The position numbers and the translations under genes were made by a program. From Candidatus Berkiella cookevillensis (GTDB lineage: Bacteria > Pseudomonadota > Gammaproteobacteria > Berkiellales > Berkiellaceae): a stretch of 64,000 bases of DNA. The stretch spans positions 2,170,001 to 2,234,000 of the forward strand of contig NZ_LKHV02000001.1 in assembly GCF_001431315.2 (NCBI RefSeq). Direction: 5' to 3'. The stretch's first letter is position 1. The number at the start of each line of letters is the position of its first letter. The notes under the pieces were generated by a model. It searched no databases. It was not told the origin of the DNA and saw only the letters and a list, made by a program, of their open reading frames with translations. Positions 47,638 through 59,121 of this stretch are shown here, in pieces.

Positions 47638-50600
47638 TTATTTTGGTATTTTCTTAGTGATTACCACCGCACTCTCTTCAGGCACACTTGCACTCGGAGC
47701 TATGCTTTCTGTTTTATCTGATTTATATTTATCATAACCATATGTTTGCATTTTTTTACTAGGTACTTGCTCGACCATAAAATATTGATGATATTTTTCT
47801 TGCTTTTCCAAATCTAATTTGGATTTAATGATATCTTCTAAGTAAAATTTTTCACCCAAATGATTACTAATAAATATATCCCTTAAAGAAAGAAATATAT
47901 CAGGACGCTCATTCATCAACTTAATATAATTATCAATTGCAGATTCAATCGACCAAAGGCGATTACTAAAATACGCCTCTCGCATTGCATCTATTAATTT
48001 ATGCTTAAGTAGAATTTCTGATAATTGATAGTATAAATCTGGCTTAATACTGTTATTATAGCATGCCTCTATTATCTCAAGCATTCCTGTATAGTTCCAA
48101 CCTCTTGTACTCGTTAGATCACTTGTAATCAATTTATATTTTTCACTATCTGTTTCAATACTGTTTATGGTTTTCCAGATAAAATCATGGTGCAATTCAG
48201 CCATAGGACTCCCAAGCAAGCTCAAAAACACTTCTGGTGACTTTCTAATAGCCGCAATAAAGCTATTTTCAGGGAATTCTGACCTAAGAAATGCAATCGG
48301 ATTGACTTTTCTATGTATATCGCCCTCAATGCTTGTCTCAATCTTCAATGCTGTAATCCAAATGGGTATACATTCTTTCTCTGTCAATGTGGGCTTAAGT
48401 AAATTAAAAATAGTCATAAATTTATCATAATATAAGTCTGGTTCTTTTATTGCATAATGAAAGAGTTCTTCAAATGCGCTAGAACTATTAACTGAAAATA
48501 TTTTTTTGATATAACTTTCGTCAAAATGGGACAGTAAATAATTAAATTTCTCATTATCTTTAAGAAGATAGTCAAAATTATAAACCTCCGTCTCATAACC
48601 ATCTTCTATGACAGATACCGCATTTGCACCTAATTCAGGCACAGCAGAACTCAAAACTCCAACAGAAATCCCTTTAAAAAACATGTCTATATAACTCATA
48701 TCTTTTGAAAAAATTCCTGTTAAATTTGGTAACTTTTTGATCAAAGTTATCCTATCTTCTAAAGAAATAATCGATAAAATATTAGAGATCTCTTCATTTG
48801 AGGCATATTTACACATGTCTGCTGTAAATTCAGGATTTTCAAAATATTTTCCAAGCGTCTTTTCAAACTGTGCCTTTGCTTTTGTATTGTTTAAAAAAGC
48901 CGGGTTATTATATAATTTTATGATTGAGCCATAATCATGCTTAATGTAAACTTCATTTATATAAGCTTGAATCATAAGTTTCAACATAGAATCATCTATT
49001 AGCCTTACGTAATTTTTAAACTGCGTATCACTGCCATGCTCCAAAATCAACCTAAAATAATAGGGAGTAATAAATTTTTCATCTTCAGGTGTTTTCAAAT
49101 ATTCATTTTCGTTTATACTTGTGCAAAATCTGTCAAATGCTTTCAGAGAAGCAACATTCGATGCATTTAGCAATGGGTATTCTTTACGCCATGCAATCAT
49201 TCCAACCTTCTCGTGAGATGAAAGGACGCGCAACAGTGCCTCATGCAAACTGCCCATTTTCTTATGGAGCAATTTCATTTTACTCTTCTCAACAATCCGA
49301 TAGGGCAAAATATTTTTTTCAAAATACCTCATTTTTTCATCAAAGTTCTCCATTAACCAACTTCCGCTGAGATCTTCTTCTTGTAAATAACCAAGATCGC
49401 CATTATAAAATCTTAATTGCTGTAAAATGCGTTTGTAATTTGGATGTAGCTTCGCACTATCCGGTGCTAAGCCCATAAACTGTGTTTCATGTGTGTTCAT
49501 TACCCATATATAATTAGGTTCTTCTATGTTTGATTTTTGCAATAATGCATCAATGTCTTTGGCTTCATCATGTGTGATGATCATTGCTTTAATACCTTCA
49601 GGCGTTTGAATCATTAAAACAGCATGAATTTGCTTTTGATATTCTGGAATAATACGATCTACGTCATCATGATGATGACTACGATAAAAGTTATAACTAC
49701 GCGCAATATTTTCATCAAATCCTGAAGTAGCTAAATATTGCTTTTCTTCACGATCATACTTATTTGGATTCATTACCATTTCAGGCATTGGGATAGCGAT
49801 ACGTGCTTTTCTATTAGCATGAGCACTGTGATCATAATAAGGCGTGTCAAAGAGAGTCTCTGATGAGTAGGCAATAAGCTGATCTATAGTCATCGATCCA
49901 AGCCAACCTAATGGATTTGCTGCATCAGCATATCCCAGTTTAAATCCTGAACTTGTTTCTTGTTCTTGCTGTTGACGTTGATCTTTGTGCGCTTGGGATT
50001 GTTGCTGAGACTCTTGTTTAGATTCTGCTGTTTGATTAAGTTCACCTGCTTGCATACTGTGCATTTTTCTTTTCTCACAATTGCGCATTTCAGTTAGAAT
50101 CAAATTTTCTAATGCCATATCCATCTTTAACTTATCAGCACCTGGCAATTGAATGCCCGCTTCATCAAGTAAACAAAGCCATTTTTCAAAAAAAGCTTTG
50201 GCGCTTTGTTGAAGTATCTCTTTGGTATCTGTCTCAATTTCAATCATACCATAAGATTCAATCATTTTTTCTGAAATAGATTGGATAAAAAATGGCTCAA
50301 ATATCTTGTGTAATCTTTGTTTTTCTTTAGCATCAGCGCTATTTATTTGTAAAATTCTATTTTTAAGATCAAAGGCAAGCATATTTTCTATTTTTTGTAA
50401 TGCTCCAGTAAATTGATCGCTCAATAAGCGATTGATTTCATTCGTTTCACAGTTTTGAATGATTGCATTAATATCGAGCGTTATACCTGCATCTACGCCA
50501 ATTGCATGCTTCGTTTCAGGTGTTATCACAATATCAACTGTCTGCGCACCCGCGAAACCTCTCATCCGCATGACACCTTGGCACAAATCCTTTTTCAAAG

Positions 50601-53600
50601 TCTCTTTATCAACCGTAACAATTGCCTTTGCTCTAGGATCTTGCTTAACATCTGTACCGATTGCATGACGTTGATCATAATAAGTAAAATACTCATTGGG
50701 TGTACAATTTAATAATTTTTCTATTTCTGATTGTGACTTCCCCGTTAAACAAATTGCTTTTGTATCTGTCCCAACAACAGGCAAGGCAAAGATTTCATCA
50801 AGACCTGAGGTAGCATCTTTATCAAAAAATAAAACATATTTGATATTTGTGTCATATTGCTTATTATATTCTTGCATAAATTGAGCAATTTGATGTGCTG
50901 CCTCTCTGTTTTTAACGCCTCTAAACGTAGCGCCCACATCGATGATAGCTCTCACACACTCAGGCGCATCTGTTTTTCCTAAAACACCCCGTAAATATTG
51001 ATTAACAGACTCATAAGGAACATCATAAACTTGAGTATTTTTCGATCTTAAACGCGCAACAGTTAGACCATCTGTGCCTAAACTTAAGGGCTGATTAAAT
51101 TTTAAATTCTGATAGAATGTGCGCCAATTCCAAGGCGTACCCGTAATCCCTTGCACAGTGCGATAAAGACAAGCATGATTAACAGGGTTATGTGTTAACA
51201 CTTTGTTTTCTATTTGCATCTTGGGTAGGATTTCTTCTTGTAATACATAAAACAAGAATGCTCTATTCAGTCTAAGATTGTTGAAAGTTTCTTCTAAGGC
51301 ACTCAGCTCATCAAGATGAATATCGCTTAATTTCAAACTCAAGCCAGATTTTTTAATAACGTCATGGATTGCTTTGCCAGTTTCTGTATTATCAATCGAT
51401 CTTAAAGCAGGATTTTCCAATAATTCAGTCTGTGCATCCTCTAGCCATGTAGCAAATAAATTGATAAGTAGTTCATCTGAACAACCATAGGTAAGTACAC
51501 TCTGTATGGTTAAATTAATTGTTTTTAGATGATTTGTATCTTTAGAACTCTCTTTGGGATCAGTATTACCACCATAGGGTATACTGATACATTTTTCTAC
51601 TACACTCTTCTTTGGATTGAAAGAAGGGCCATAATTTTCATATAATTTTAAGCACAAAGTGTGCGGCAGCAAGTGATTCAACTCGCCTTTTAATAGATTG
51701 AAATAAAATCTAAATTCAGTTGAACACTCATTTAAATACGGTGGAAGTGATTGGCTATCATTCAACAGATATTTAACAATTTGATCACGCTCAAAATCAC
51801 CCATTTCGCTTGGAATATATGAGTAAATTGGACTTTTCTCGTTAAAAATCATACTATAGGCTAATCTATGAATACTCTCATTTAAGGTTTCATTTGTTAA
51901 GGATTCTGTATTCAACAATTCATCAAGCAACATTGGAGCTAAGGTATTAATAAACTCATACAATTGGACAATAAAAGATATATGATGCGAAGGAACCGCC
52001 TCTTTGTCTCCAACGGTATAATTAATTTGTTTTCGGTTATCTAAGCCTGAATCTACTTCATCGATGAGTACATCACCTCGATTTGTTCTGAATCGAATGA
52101 TTCGATCTAACCATTTTATTTGTCTTTCCCATTCTTTTTCATCTTGAGTAGGCCCTTGGTTTAATAATTCATGATATTTTAATTCCAAAGATGCCATACT
52201 CTCACGCGTAGTAACAACATAGCCACGATTTACACTTGTATATTTAAGCTGTTTAAACATTCTCTTCAGGCTGACAGCATCACTCGGGCTTTGTCTATCA
52301 AAATGCATACCATAAGCATGCTGTCCAAACAATCGCAAAGAGATTTGATTTAAGTCAGCAAAATTTGTTTTATACAAGGCTTCAGGCACTTCAATGATCG
52401 ATAAATTTTCACCTGTTGCTCTTTTGAGCGCCAAGATTGGAAGCAAGACTTTAGACTTACCGCCTCCCATAATAAGCTGTATAATTTTATTATCATATGC
52501 TCGCGTATCTGGAGAAATTTCTAATAATGCAGAAATATTTTCTTTTTGATTGGAACGAATTAAGATATTCTGATCGTGCTGAAATATTGTAAGAGCAGGG
52601 CTTTTTTCTGGCGCAATCAAATTCTGCTCAGTTAATAATTGCCCAAGATTTGCAATCGCTTGTTTAGCTTCAAAATCAGCGCTTTCACCAATATCATCTT
52701 TTATTAAAGGATCATTCAATGCTTTACAGATTCTTTGGAATTGCTGTTTTTGAATCGCAAGCGCATAATACTTAGCAATCTTAGCATGTAATGCTATCGA
52801 CTCTTCTTGCTTTAAAGCAGTAAGCTGCATTGTTTCTTCTAAATTAGAATTTAAATATAAACGTTGTATATCAGCAAAAGACAAATAATTCCTCTTTTTA
52901 CCTAATAATTCAAGATGTATTATGGTTTGCGAGCCATCTATCTCCTCAGTGATAAGATTTTTATTTGCAGCTGTATATAAATCGTCCAATGCTTTAGTAC
53001 AGTCCGTTTCTAAGGTGTCAACAGCAAGCCTTAATTTTTCTAGAATACCAGATCGCACCTCACTATTTCCTAAAGATGCCAATGCAATGGCATTTTTATT
53101 CATTTCCACAGTAGCGCTTAATTGGCCTGCTTCGCTGTCAATACTTGATTGTGCTCTAAAACGCTCTTCAAAATTCTCAACATCTTCATTTTTTAAGAAC
53201 TCAGACTTCAAATTAGCTAATTGCAGTTCTAAGCTTTTATTCTCAGATTCAATTGTTTCATATAGATGAGCCACTTCAGGTATGGACTCTGATAGCATCG
53301 CTCTCAGATCATACATTCCAGTTGTATCATAAATAATTGGAATATCATACAAAACAGAATTTTGATGGTTCTGCTCTGCTAGCATTTTCGTATTGAGTGT
53401 TTGACCTTGTTTATCTAATACAAACACTTCTGAAGACTCGTTCTTTATATAGTCAATAGAATCAATTTTGTCGGAGATAGATAAGAGCATTCCATTTAAT
53501 GATTCCAACCACTCTTCATAGCTATTCAATTCGTTAGACTTTTTATATACTCTTTTTTGATCTTCAATTGATTTTATTTTATCGATATTCTTTAAAACGA

Positions 53601-56600
53601 GGAACACATAACTCGAAAATAGAAATGCATTGCTTATTTCTGTATTTGAACTGATTTGTGCATGTGCTTTAATAGATTGTTCACAAAAAGAACGAAGCAA
53701 ATCAAGATCAGCCTCAGTGATATCATTATTATAGATGCCATCTATAATCCGAGGTAAATTGTCTATGAGTCTTTTTTCGTTGATTGGAAATCTTAACAAT
53801 AAGCTTATAGGCTCAGCATACTGATTTAAAGTGAGGTTCTTTAGGTTGACATTCATGGCACTGGGAAAACGTCCATAGTTCCAAGCTTTGGGCACTTGAA
53901 TTTTCATGACGGCTGTTTTCACAGTCGACACATTGCCAGATATGGTTTTATCTTGTAGTAATTTTTGCCTTATATTGTCTATCTGCTGATTAAGCATCTC
54001 AGGAATCGTACTATATTCAGACGCTTTTTTCTCTAAGCTATCCAATTCTTGTTGTAATAACTGAAGCTCTAACTTTCGATGAGAGACCCCCAAGGCGCCA
54101 GATAATAAGTCTTTATTTTTTGAATAGATACTGCGTAATAAAAATGTTTTGTCATGTTTGCTTAGTTGAAAATCACTTGGGACATTTCTTTCTGCATGAA
54201 GATATTTGTAATATAATGCATAAATATTTTGCTCTATATTTTCATAAAAATTTTTACATCTATGTCTTAACTCGACAGAATATTCATCTCTATTCTGCTG
54301 TTGATCAAGCGCCTTAAATTCAGGATTGTCATTTTTAAGACGTGCAACAAAGCTCAATGCCTTTAATTTGACAGACAAAACCTCCGGTGTTTCTATTTCT
54401 GCTTTAATTGTAGAGGCTTTAAAAGCAGCTGGCGCAGAAAAAATCATCCACTGTATATAATCTATTTCCTCTTGCGCACCTGATAAGTCAGAAAAATGCT
54501 TTTCACAGTAATCTAGCATTTCTAATGATTTTTTGGCATCATTCATACAAAGATACACATAGGACAAATATAATCCTTGCGCCATTGTACTTGGTAATAG
54601 CCTATCATTATCGATAATGTATTCCATATACTTGCACATGCCATCATAATTGGAAGACTTCGCCCTGCATGCTGGGTCAAGCATATAATCAAAATCTTTA
54701 CCGGATGAATAGAAATCTTGTCTTAAATAATCATGTATATCAGGTACTAAATTGTAATATTCAGTTCTCTCATTTTTTAAATCATCTTCCTTGACATCCA
54801 GATCTTTTACATCAAGCCTATCATAAAACGCTTCTACTCTTTTCGTAACGAGTGCTTGCTCTTCAGATGGCATTGAAAAATCATTGGGTGCATCTATTTT
54901 TTTATTGAATTTTGTATCAAATTGCCGTGAAGGATCAGCTAAAACGCTTAGATTTGGTTTATCTGCTTTACTTACTATGCCTTTATGTTCAAACTGTCGT
55001 GAAGGATCATCTAAAACAACTATCTTTGATTTGTCTGGTCTATCTGCTTTACGCGCTGTATTTTTTTGTTCAAATTGCCGAGAGGGATCCGCTAAAATAC
55101 TTCCACGTCGGCTTGGATCAATTAAAGCAGGAAAATCATTATGTTCAAAACTTAAAATTTCTCTAGGCGATGAAATAGGATATTTTAGATCTGCCTCTAC
55201 CACAAAAGGCTGAACAGAAAACAAAACTTTTTTCGTACTCTGATTTGAGAAAACAAGCCCTGTTTTCAAACCAGGTATTACTGCTTGCATACCATTTAAG
55301 TCGAGCTGATACTCTGTATCTTGCAAATATATTTTCCAGTCTGGCTGAGATGATTCATCGTTATTTATATTTACAACACTTAATGTCAGTTGATATCTTG
55401 ATAATTCTATTTGATATCCTTTGTTTCCTTCCAAACAAATTACGAAATCTGGATCCTCAAAATGTGATACTAAACGATATAAAGAAGAATTCTTGTCTAA
55501 GACAGTGTATCCCGTATCAAGCATCTCCTCGTTTAATTTAATCATTTTTTTATTTTTAGGCTGATAACAATAGTCTGGACGCTTGTCTACTGCTTTGCTA
55601 ATTAACACGGTAGATGCATCATGCCCTTCTATTTGTACATCTTCAACTGAGGCCCATGCAATATAATGATTTTGCTGCAAAATTGTATGTATACCGTTTA
55701 TTTTTTCTAGATCCATACATTGATACCAGCGAAGCTCAGAACCTAATACATCATATTGCCTATAAATTATAGGCTCACCATCTTTTGATATATTTATTTT
55801 GTAATGCACATTTTCAAAATCAAATTCAAAATAATCATTTTGCGTGTTTGATAAAGCAGTAGGATTAAAATCTTTAAACAATTTAATATAATGAGGGTCA
55901 TATAAGATTCGATCTGGCAATTTAGCATGATTCAGACCAGGCTTAGATATTTTCCCACTTTCCAAATCAATACACACGACTTCTTTTTTACTTGTTTCAT
56001 TTTCATAAAGAACAATATATGGTAATTTAATCTCCCAAATCGCATTTTCTGGCTTTACTTTTTCATTATAAAAAGGAGACCGTTGTTTTAAAACATGTGA
56101 GAATATTTTTGAAATATATTGATTAAAATGGCTTGGATCGTGCTCCATCATTTCATTCAGTTCTAATTGAATCCCTCTTGAGATCTGATTAAAAATATCT
56201 TTTTCAATTAAGTTTTCTGATGATTGCACTGTATGATATTCTGCTGCATTCAGAAACGCATTAATTGTTTCTTTGAGTAATTTTTCTTTCTCTTTACCAA
56301 AAATGGCTTCTTTAAGCTGAGAAGAAAGAATGGTCATTTTCTGATAATACAAAGAAGCTTTGATTTGTATATCAGGAATATCTTTGGCAATTTGTTTATC
56401 AATGTATTTTAAAAAACCATCAATACGATTGTTAATTTTATTAAGTTCTATTGTTATTTGTGGATCTTCAATACCCTCTTTAGCATAACTTTCTCTTTTT
56501 TCCGTATAATACTGTTTTAAATAAAGTCCTAATTTAACCTGTAATTTATGTAAAGTTACAGCACATAAATCAGGCATGTTATTTTTCGTAAAAGAATGAA

Positions 56601-59121
56601 TGCTTTGGTTTAAAAAGTCATCCAACTTTTCAATGACATCAGTTCTATTATCTATTGCCTTTATTAAGGTGCTTGGCTGAAAGCAATATTTCTCAACCAA
56701 CAATAAAATATCTGGCTCATTTAAATATTTTAGATTATGTCCAAAAAAATCAATCACAGACAACAAAGGCTGCACACTTTTTGTTATATGCAATAATTCT
56801 CTCATCAATTTTATATCTTGAGAATGAGTGCTTCTAAAATAATCACTCATCTGGATTTTATTTGAATCAAGCCCTGTATTTTGAATAACTTTTTCTAAGA
56901 TACTCTCTGATGAATATCTTATTGTTTTAGGTGCATGAATAGCATTTTTAGACGCTTTTGCTAAAGGGCCAGAAATAGTATACCCTCGCTGTTCAATGTC
57001 AATCAGGGTTTGTGTTGTCTGTCTATTACGAGAAGAATCACTATTAGCGCCCATTGATTGCCATGCTGTTGCAATTTGGAGTTCTATTTTGTTTTGCAAA
57101 TGGAAACAATCTTCTACAGCATAAAATTTTTGCAGAATCTGTTCTTTTTCTGGTGCACTATTTATTTTATGAAAATCACAATAATCTTCTAAAAATATTT
57201 TTTTACCGCCTTCTGTACAGCCAAAATACTTTTGCATCATAAATAATGCACGTGCATCATGCTCACCACTATCATATACTTTTTGAGATTCAGTTATTTT
57301 GTTTTTATTACAAAATTCATTGTAATATTCAGACAAGCCTTCAAATAAATCCTGCTGCTTTATAAGTGTTTCATACATTTTTTTTGTTTTGCTTTCTGCC
57401 AAATTATAAATACCTCTTTCTGATTTTTCTTGCCTCTTTGAGAAAAAATCAAATAAGTCTATTAAGCTCTTATCGCAGATATAATCTTCAGATGAGAACT
57501 CCATTTTTTCTGAAATATTCTTTATATTCTGATAAAAGCAAGATTGCACAAGATCAAGCATCAAAGCAGAACTAGGTTCTAAGGCTGATTGTTCAACTGT
57601 TTCAATATTTGCAAACATAGCGATGAAACTAAGCTGTGCCATATAAAATTGTGGTGTCAATCTACTTTTGTAAGTTGATTGATAAGCCTCTACATAAACC
57701 TGATTCAACTCAGCGATAATATCGAATAATTCTTTTTTGTCTTGCCACTTATCTGCCCTATTATATTGTTGAATACTTAGCTGAAGATCTGTGGTTGCAT
57801 GTTTCAAAAAATCTTCAATACTTAGCTGTGTGGATACACTGTCTTTTGTTGCAAGCAGCTTTATTTTATCTCTAAACTCTTTCAATTCTAATAAAAAATC
57901 TGTTTTCTGAGCATCAAACTGGATTTTTTCCGATATGGAAGAAGCAACATATGCCCTATTTTCATGATCGATTTGTTTAATCGGATCTAAAAGGGGTACT
58001 TCTATTGTAATATTTTTGTTGTCATTATTTACAAATGAATCAATATCAACTGTACTATTACGGCTTGCAACAGAAGCATCTATTTGTCTTTGCACATCTT
58101 TTTGGAGTCCTTTTAAATACATCATCTCAGATGCTTGTTTGGCTGCATCAAAATAATCTTGTTTTAATAAACTTCTTGACATATTTGCAATAGCGAGCAA
58201 AATTTGATTTACCACGCCCGCGTCATTCATTCTATTATCTTTTCTGATTTTCTTTAGATATTCGTCTAAAGCGTGCTTTTTAAAAGCATAAATAAAATGC
58301 TTGTATTCTTTTTTATCAGGGATCATATTTTTCAATATGACATGTAAAACTTTCTCCGTGCATGTACCAGAACGCTGCCCCATAATGAGATTTTCTGCTG
58401 TGGTATATTGAAATGGATCTTGCAGCTCACCATTTAAATACGCTATTTGAGAGAAAATACTATTATATAAATACTCTGCGGTAATCTCTTTTTTAGATTT
58501 GAAATTCAAATTAGGCTTTATCAATTCTCCAATAAACCAAGCAAGCCTTTCTTCATCGACATCCGATTGATTGATTTTATATACTTTGATAGGACAATAA
58601 CGTACTTTATCTTCCTGAGAAATACTATTATGAAAATTTAAACCTGCACCAGAGTTATGAATAATGAATAGCAAATTGCCATCGTCATCCCATTTAAATT
58701 CATATACCATTGCATGACCACCATCGCTGTTACTCCAACCGCCGGCAATCATTAAGCCATTTTTTTCACTAGACTCATTTACAAGAGCATTGATATCTGC
58801 AACAAGCTTGTGTGTATGCTCAATAAAAAAAGGATCTTGATTCATCTCAGCATCCGTCAATGATTTTACAAACATACTAAGAATTCTCAGTTTTATTGTA
58901 TTTTCTTTTAGGTATTCAAGCTTGGAAATAAATGGCTCTATTCTATTCAGCAGCTGCTGATATTGCATATCATTTTCTTCAGCTTTTAACTGATTAATGT
59001 ATTCTAATAGATATGAAATTGTATTTCTGAAATCATCACCTTCGAGTGTCCTACTACCAACGAGGTATGCATCATTTTGAATATGTGCAAACAATTTATC
59101 TGTTATTGCTTTGCCCATCAT
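47638..59121 (-). CDS. 3827-aa giant protein with DUF3638-like ATPase core
   Basis: One frame without interruption. I place the start at ATG 59121 (MMGKAITDK), with GAAGG seven bases upstream; a longer open frame reaches 59235 but lacks support. Residues about 120-260 look like a permuted cysteine-peptidase-type domain: GGHAMVYEF (His136), IIHNSGAG (Asn156) and QRSGTCTEK (Cys254). Residues 1333-1404 hold DPSRQF repeats. A P-loop ATPase with GGGKSKVLLP (about 2219-2228) and RGDVLIDEVDSG (Asp2354/Glu2355) fits the DUF3638/DUF3645 type. A Gln-rich linker and a long helical C-terminus follow. No signal peptide. Function is unknown; a secreted giant effector is an inference from size, context and family spread. 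Confidence 0.85.
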   Translation of the reverse strand: MMGKAITDKLFAHIQNDAYLVGSRTLEGDDFRNTISYLLEYINQLKAEENDMQYQQLLNRIEPFISKLEYLKENTIKLRILSMFVKSLTDAEMNQDPFFIEHTHKLVADINALVNESSEKNGLMIAGGWSNSDGGHAMVYEFKWDDDGNLLFIIHNSGAGLNFHNSISQEDKVRYCPIKVYKINQSDVDEERLAWFIGELIKPNLNFKSKKEITAEYLYNSIFSQIAYLNGELQDPFQYTTAENLIMGQRSGTCTEKVLHVILKNMIPDKKEYKHFIYAFKKHALDEYLKKIRKDNRMNDAGVVNQILLAIANMSRSLLKQDYFDAAKQASEMMYLKGLQKDVQRQIDASVASRNSTVDIDSFVNNDNKNITIEVPLLDPIKQIDHENRAYVASSISEKIQFDAQKTDFLLELKEFRDKIKLLATKDSVSTQLSIEDFLKHATTDLQLSIQQYNRADKWQDKKELFDIIAELNQVYVEAYQSTYKSRLTPQFYMAQLSFIAMFANIETVEQSALEPSSALMLDLVQSCFYQNIKNISEKMEFSSEDYICDKSLIDLFDFFSKRQEKSERGIYNLAESKTKKMYETLIKQQDLFEGLSEYYNEFCNKNKITESQKVYDSGEHDARALFMMQKYFGCTEGGKKIFLEDYCDFHKINSAPEKEQILQKFYAVEDCFHLQNKIELQIATAWQSMGANSDSSRNRQTTQTLIDIEQRGYTISGPLAKASKNAIHAPKTIRYSSESILEKVIQNTGLDSNKIQMSDYFRSTHSQDIKLMRELLHITKSVQPLLSVIDFFGHNLKYLNEPDILLLVEKYCFQPSTLIKAIDNRTDVIEKLDDFLNQSIHSFTKNNMPDLCAVTLHKLQVKLGLYLKQYYTEKRESYAKEGIEDPQITIELNKINNRIDGFLKYIDKQIAKDIPDIQIKASLYYQKMTILSSQLKEAIFGKEKEKLLKETINAFLNAAEYHTVQSSENLIEKDIFNQISRGIQLELNEMMEHDPSHFNQYISKIFSHVLKQRSPFYNEKVKPENAIWEIKLPYIVLYENETSKKEVVCIDLESGKISKPGLNHAKLPDRILYDPHYIKLFKDFNPTALSNTQNDYFEFDFENVHYKINISKDGEPIIYRQYDVLGSELRWYQCMDLEKINGIHTILQQNHYIAWASVEDVQIEGHDASTVLISKAVDKRPDYCYQPKNKKMIKLNEEMLDTGYTVLDKNSSLYRLVSHFEDPDFVICLEGNKGYQIELSRYQLTLSVVNINNDESSQPDWKIYLQDTEYQLDLNGMQAVIPGLKTGLVFSNQSTKKVLFSVQPFVVEADLKYPISSPREILSFEHNDFPALIDPSRRGSILADPSRQFEQKNTARKADRPDKSKIVVLDDPSRQFEHKGIVSKADKPNLSVLADPSRQFDTKFNKKIDAPNDFSMPSEEQALVTKRVEAFYDRLDVKDLDVKEDDLKNERTEYYNLVPDIHDYLRQDFYSSGKDFDYMLDPACRAKSSNYDGMCKYMEYIIDNDRLLPSTMAQGLYLSYVYLCMNDAKKSLEMLDYCEKHFSDLSGAQEEIDYIQWMIFSAPAAFKASTIKAEIETPEVLSVKLKALSFVARLKNDNPEFKALDQQQNRDEYSVELRHRCKNFYENIEQNIYALYYKYLHAERNVPSDFQLSKHDKTFLLRSIYSKNKDLLSGALGVSHRKLELQLLQQELDSLEKKASEYSTIPEMLNQQIDNIRQKLLQDKTISGNVSTVKTAVMKIQVPKAWNYGRFPSAMNVNLKNLTLNQYAEPISLLLRFPINEKRLIDNLPRIIDGIYNNDITEADLDLLRSFCEQSIKAHAQISSNTEISNAFLFSSYVFLVLKNIDKIKSIEDQKRVYKKSNELNSYEEWLESLNGMLLSISDKIDSIDYIKNESSEVFVLDKQGQTLNTKMLAEQNHQNSVLYDIPIIYDTTGMYDLRAMLSESIPEVAHLYETIESENKSLELQLANLKSEFLKNEDVENFEERFRAQSSIDSEAGQLSATVEMNKNAIALASLGNSEVRSGILEKLRLAVDTLETDCTKALDDLYTAANKNLITEEIDGSQTIIHLELLGKKRNYLSFADIQRLYLNSNLEETMQLTALKQEESIALHAKIAKYYALAIQKQQFQRICKALNDPLIKDDIGESADFEAKQAIANLGQLLTEQNLIAPEKSPALTIFQHDQNILIRSNQKENISALLEISPDTRAYDNKIIQLIMGGGKSKVLLPILALKRATGENLSIIEVPEALYKTNFADLNQISLRLFGQHAYGMHFDRQSPSDAVSLKRMFKQLKYTSVNRGYVVTTRESMASLELKYHELLNQGPTQDEKEWERQIKWLDRIIRFRTNRGDVLIDEVDSGLDNRKQINYTVGDKEAVPSHHISFIVQLYEFINTLAPMLLDELLNTESLTNETLNESIHRLAYSMIFNEKSPIYSYIPSEMGDFERDQIVKYLLNDSQSLPPYLNECSTEFRFYFNLLKGELNHLLPHTLCLKLYENYGPSFNPKKSVVEKCISIPYGGNTDPKESSKDTNHLKTINLTIQSVLTYGCSDELLINLFATWLEDAQTELLENPALRSIDNTETGKAIHDVIKKSGLSLKLSDIHLDELSALEETFNNLRLNRAFLFYVLQEEILPKMQIENKVLTHNPVNHACLYRTVQGITGTPWNWRTFYQNLKFNQPLSLGTDGLTVARLRSKNTQVYDVPYESVNQYLRGVLGKTDAPECVRAIIDVGATFRGVKNREAAHQIAQFMQEYNKQYDTNIKYVLFFDKDATSGLDEIFALPVVGTDTKAICLTGKSQSEIEKLLNCTPNEYFTYYDQRHAIGTDVKQDPRAKAIVTVDKETLKKDLCQGVMRMRGFAGAQTVDIVITPETKHAIGVDAGITLDINAIIQNCETNEINRLLSDQFTGALQKIENMLAFDLKNRILQINSADAKEKQRLHKIFEPFFIQSISEKMIESYGMIEIETDTKEILQQSAKAFFEKWLCLLDEAGIQLPGADKLKMDMALENLILTEMRNCEKRKMHSMQAGELNQTAESKQESQQQSQAHKDQRQQQEQETSSGFKLGYADAANPLGWLGSMTIDQLIAYSSETLFDTPYYDHSAHANRKARIAIPMPEMVMNPNKYDREEKQYLATSGFDENIARSYNFYRSHHHDDVDRIIPEYQKQIHAVLMIQTPEGIKAMIITHDEAKDIDALLQKSNIEEPNYIWVMNTHETQFMGLAPDSAKLHPNYKRILQQLRFYNGDLGYLQEEDLSGSWLMENFDEKMRYFEKNILPYRIVEKSKMKLLHKKMGSLHEALLRVLSSHEKVGMIAWRKEYPLLNASNVASLKAFDRFCTSINENEYLKTPEDEKFITPYYFRLILEHGSDTQFKNYVRLIDDSMLKLMIQAYINEVYIKHDYGSIIKLYNNPAFLNNTKAKAQFEKTLGKYFENPEFTADMCKYASNEEISNILSIISLEDRITLIKKLPNLTGIFSKDMSYIDMFFKGISVGVLSSAVPELGANAVSVIEDGYETEVYNFDYLLKDNEKFNYLLSHFDESYIKKIFSVNSSSAFEELFHYAIKEPDLYYDKFMTIFNLLKPTLTEKECIPIWITALKIETSIEGDIHRKVNPIAFLRSEFPENSFIAAIRKSPEVFLSLLGSPMAELHHDFIWKTINSIETDSEKYKLITSDLTSTRGWNYTGMLEIIEACYNNSIKPDLYYQLSEILLKHKLIDAMREAYFSNRLWSIESAIDNYIKLMNERPDIFLSLRDIFISNHLGEKFYLEDIIKSKLDLEKQEKYHQYFMVEQVPSKKMQTYGYDKYKSDKTESIAPSASVPEESAVVITKKIPK
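54911..55125 (-). repeat. DPSRQF short-motif repeats inside the giant gene
   Basis: Three copies of a D(P)SRQF unit spaced by about 25-30 residues (LADPSRQFEQK, LDDPSRQFEHK, LADPSRQFDTK) plus a diverged leading copy (LIDPSRRGS). They lie between Lys-rich linkers with KADRPDKS and KADKPNLS. They look like linear binding or processing motifs in a disordered linker. Confidence 0.8.
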
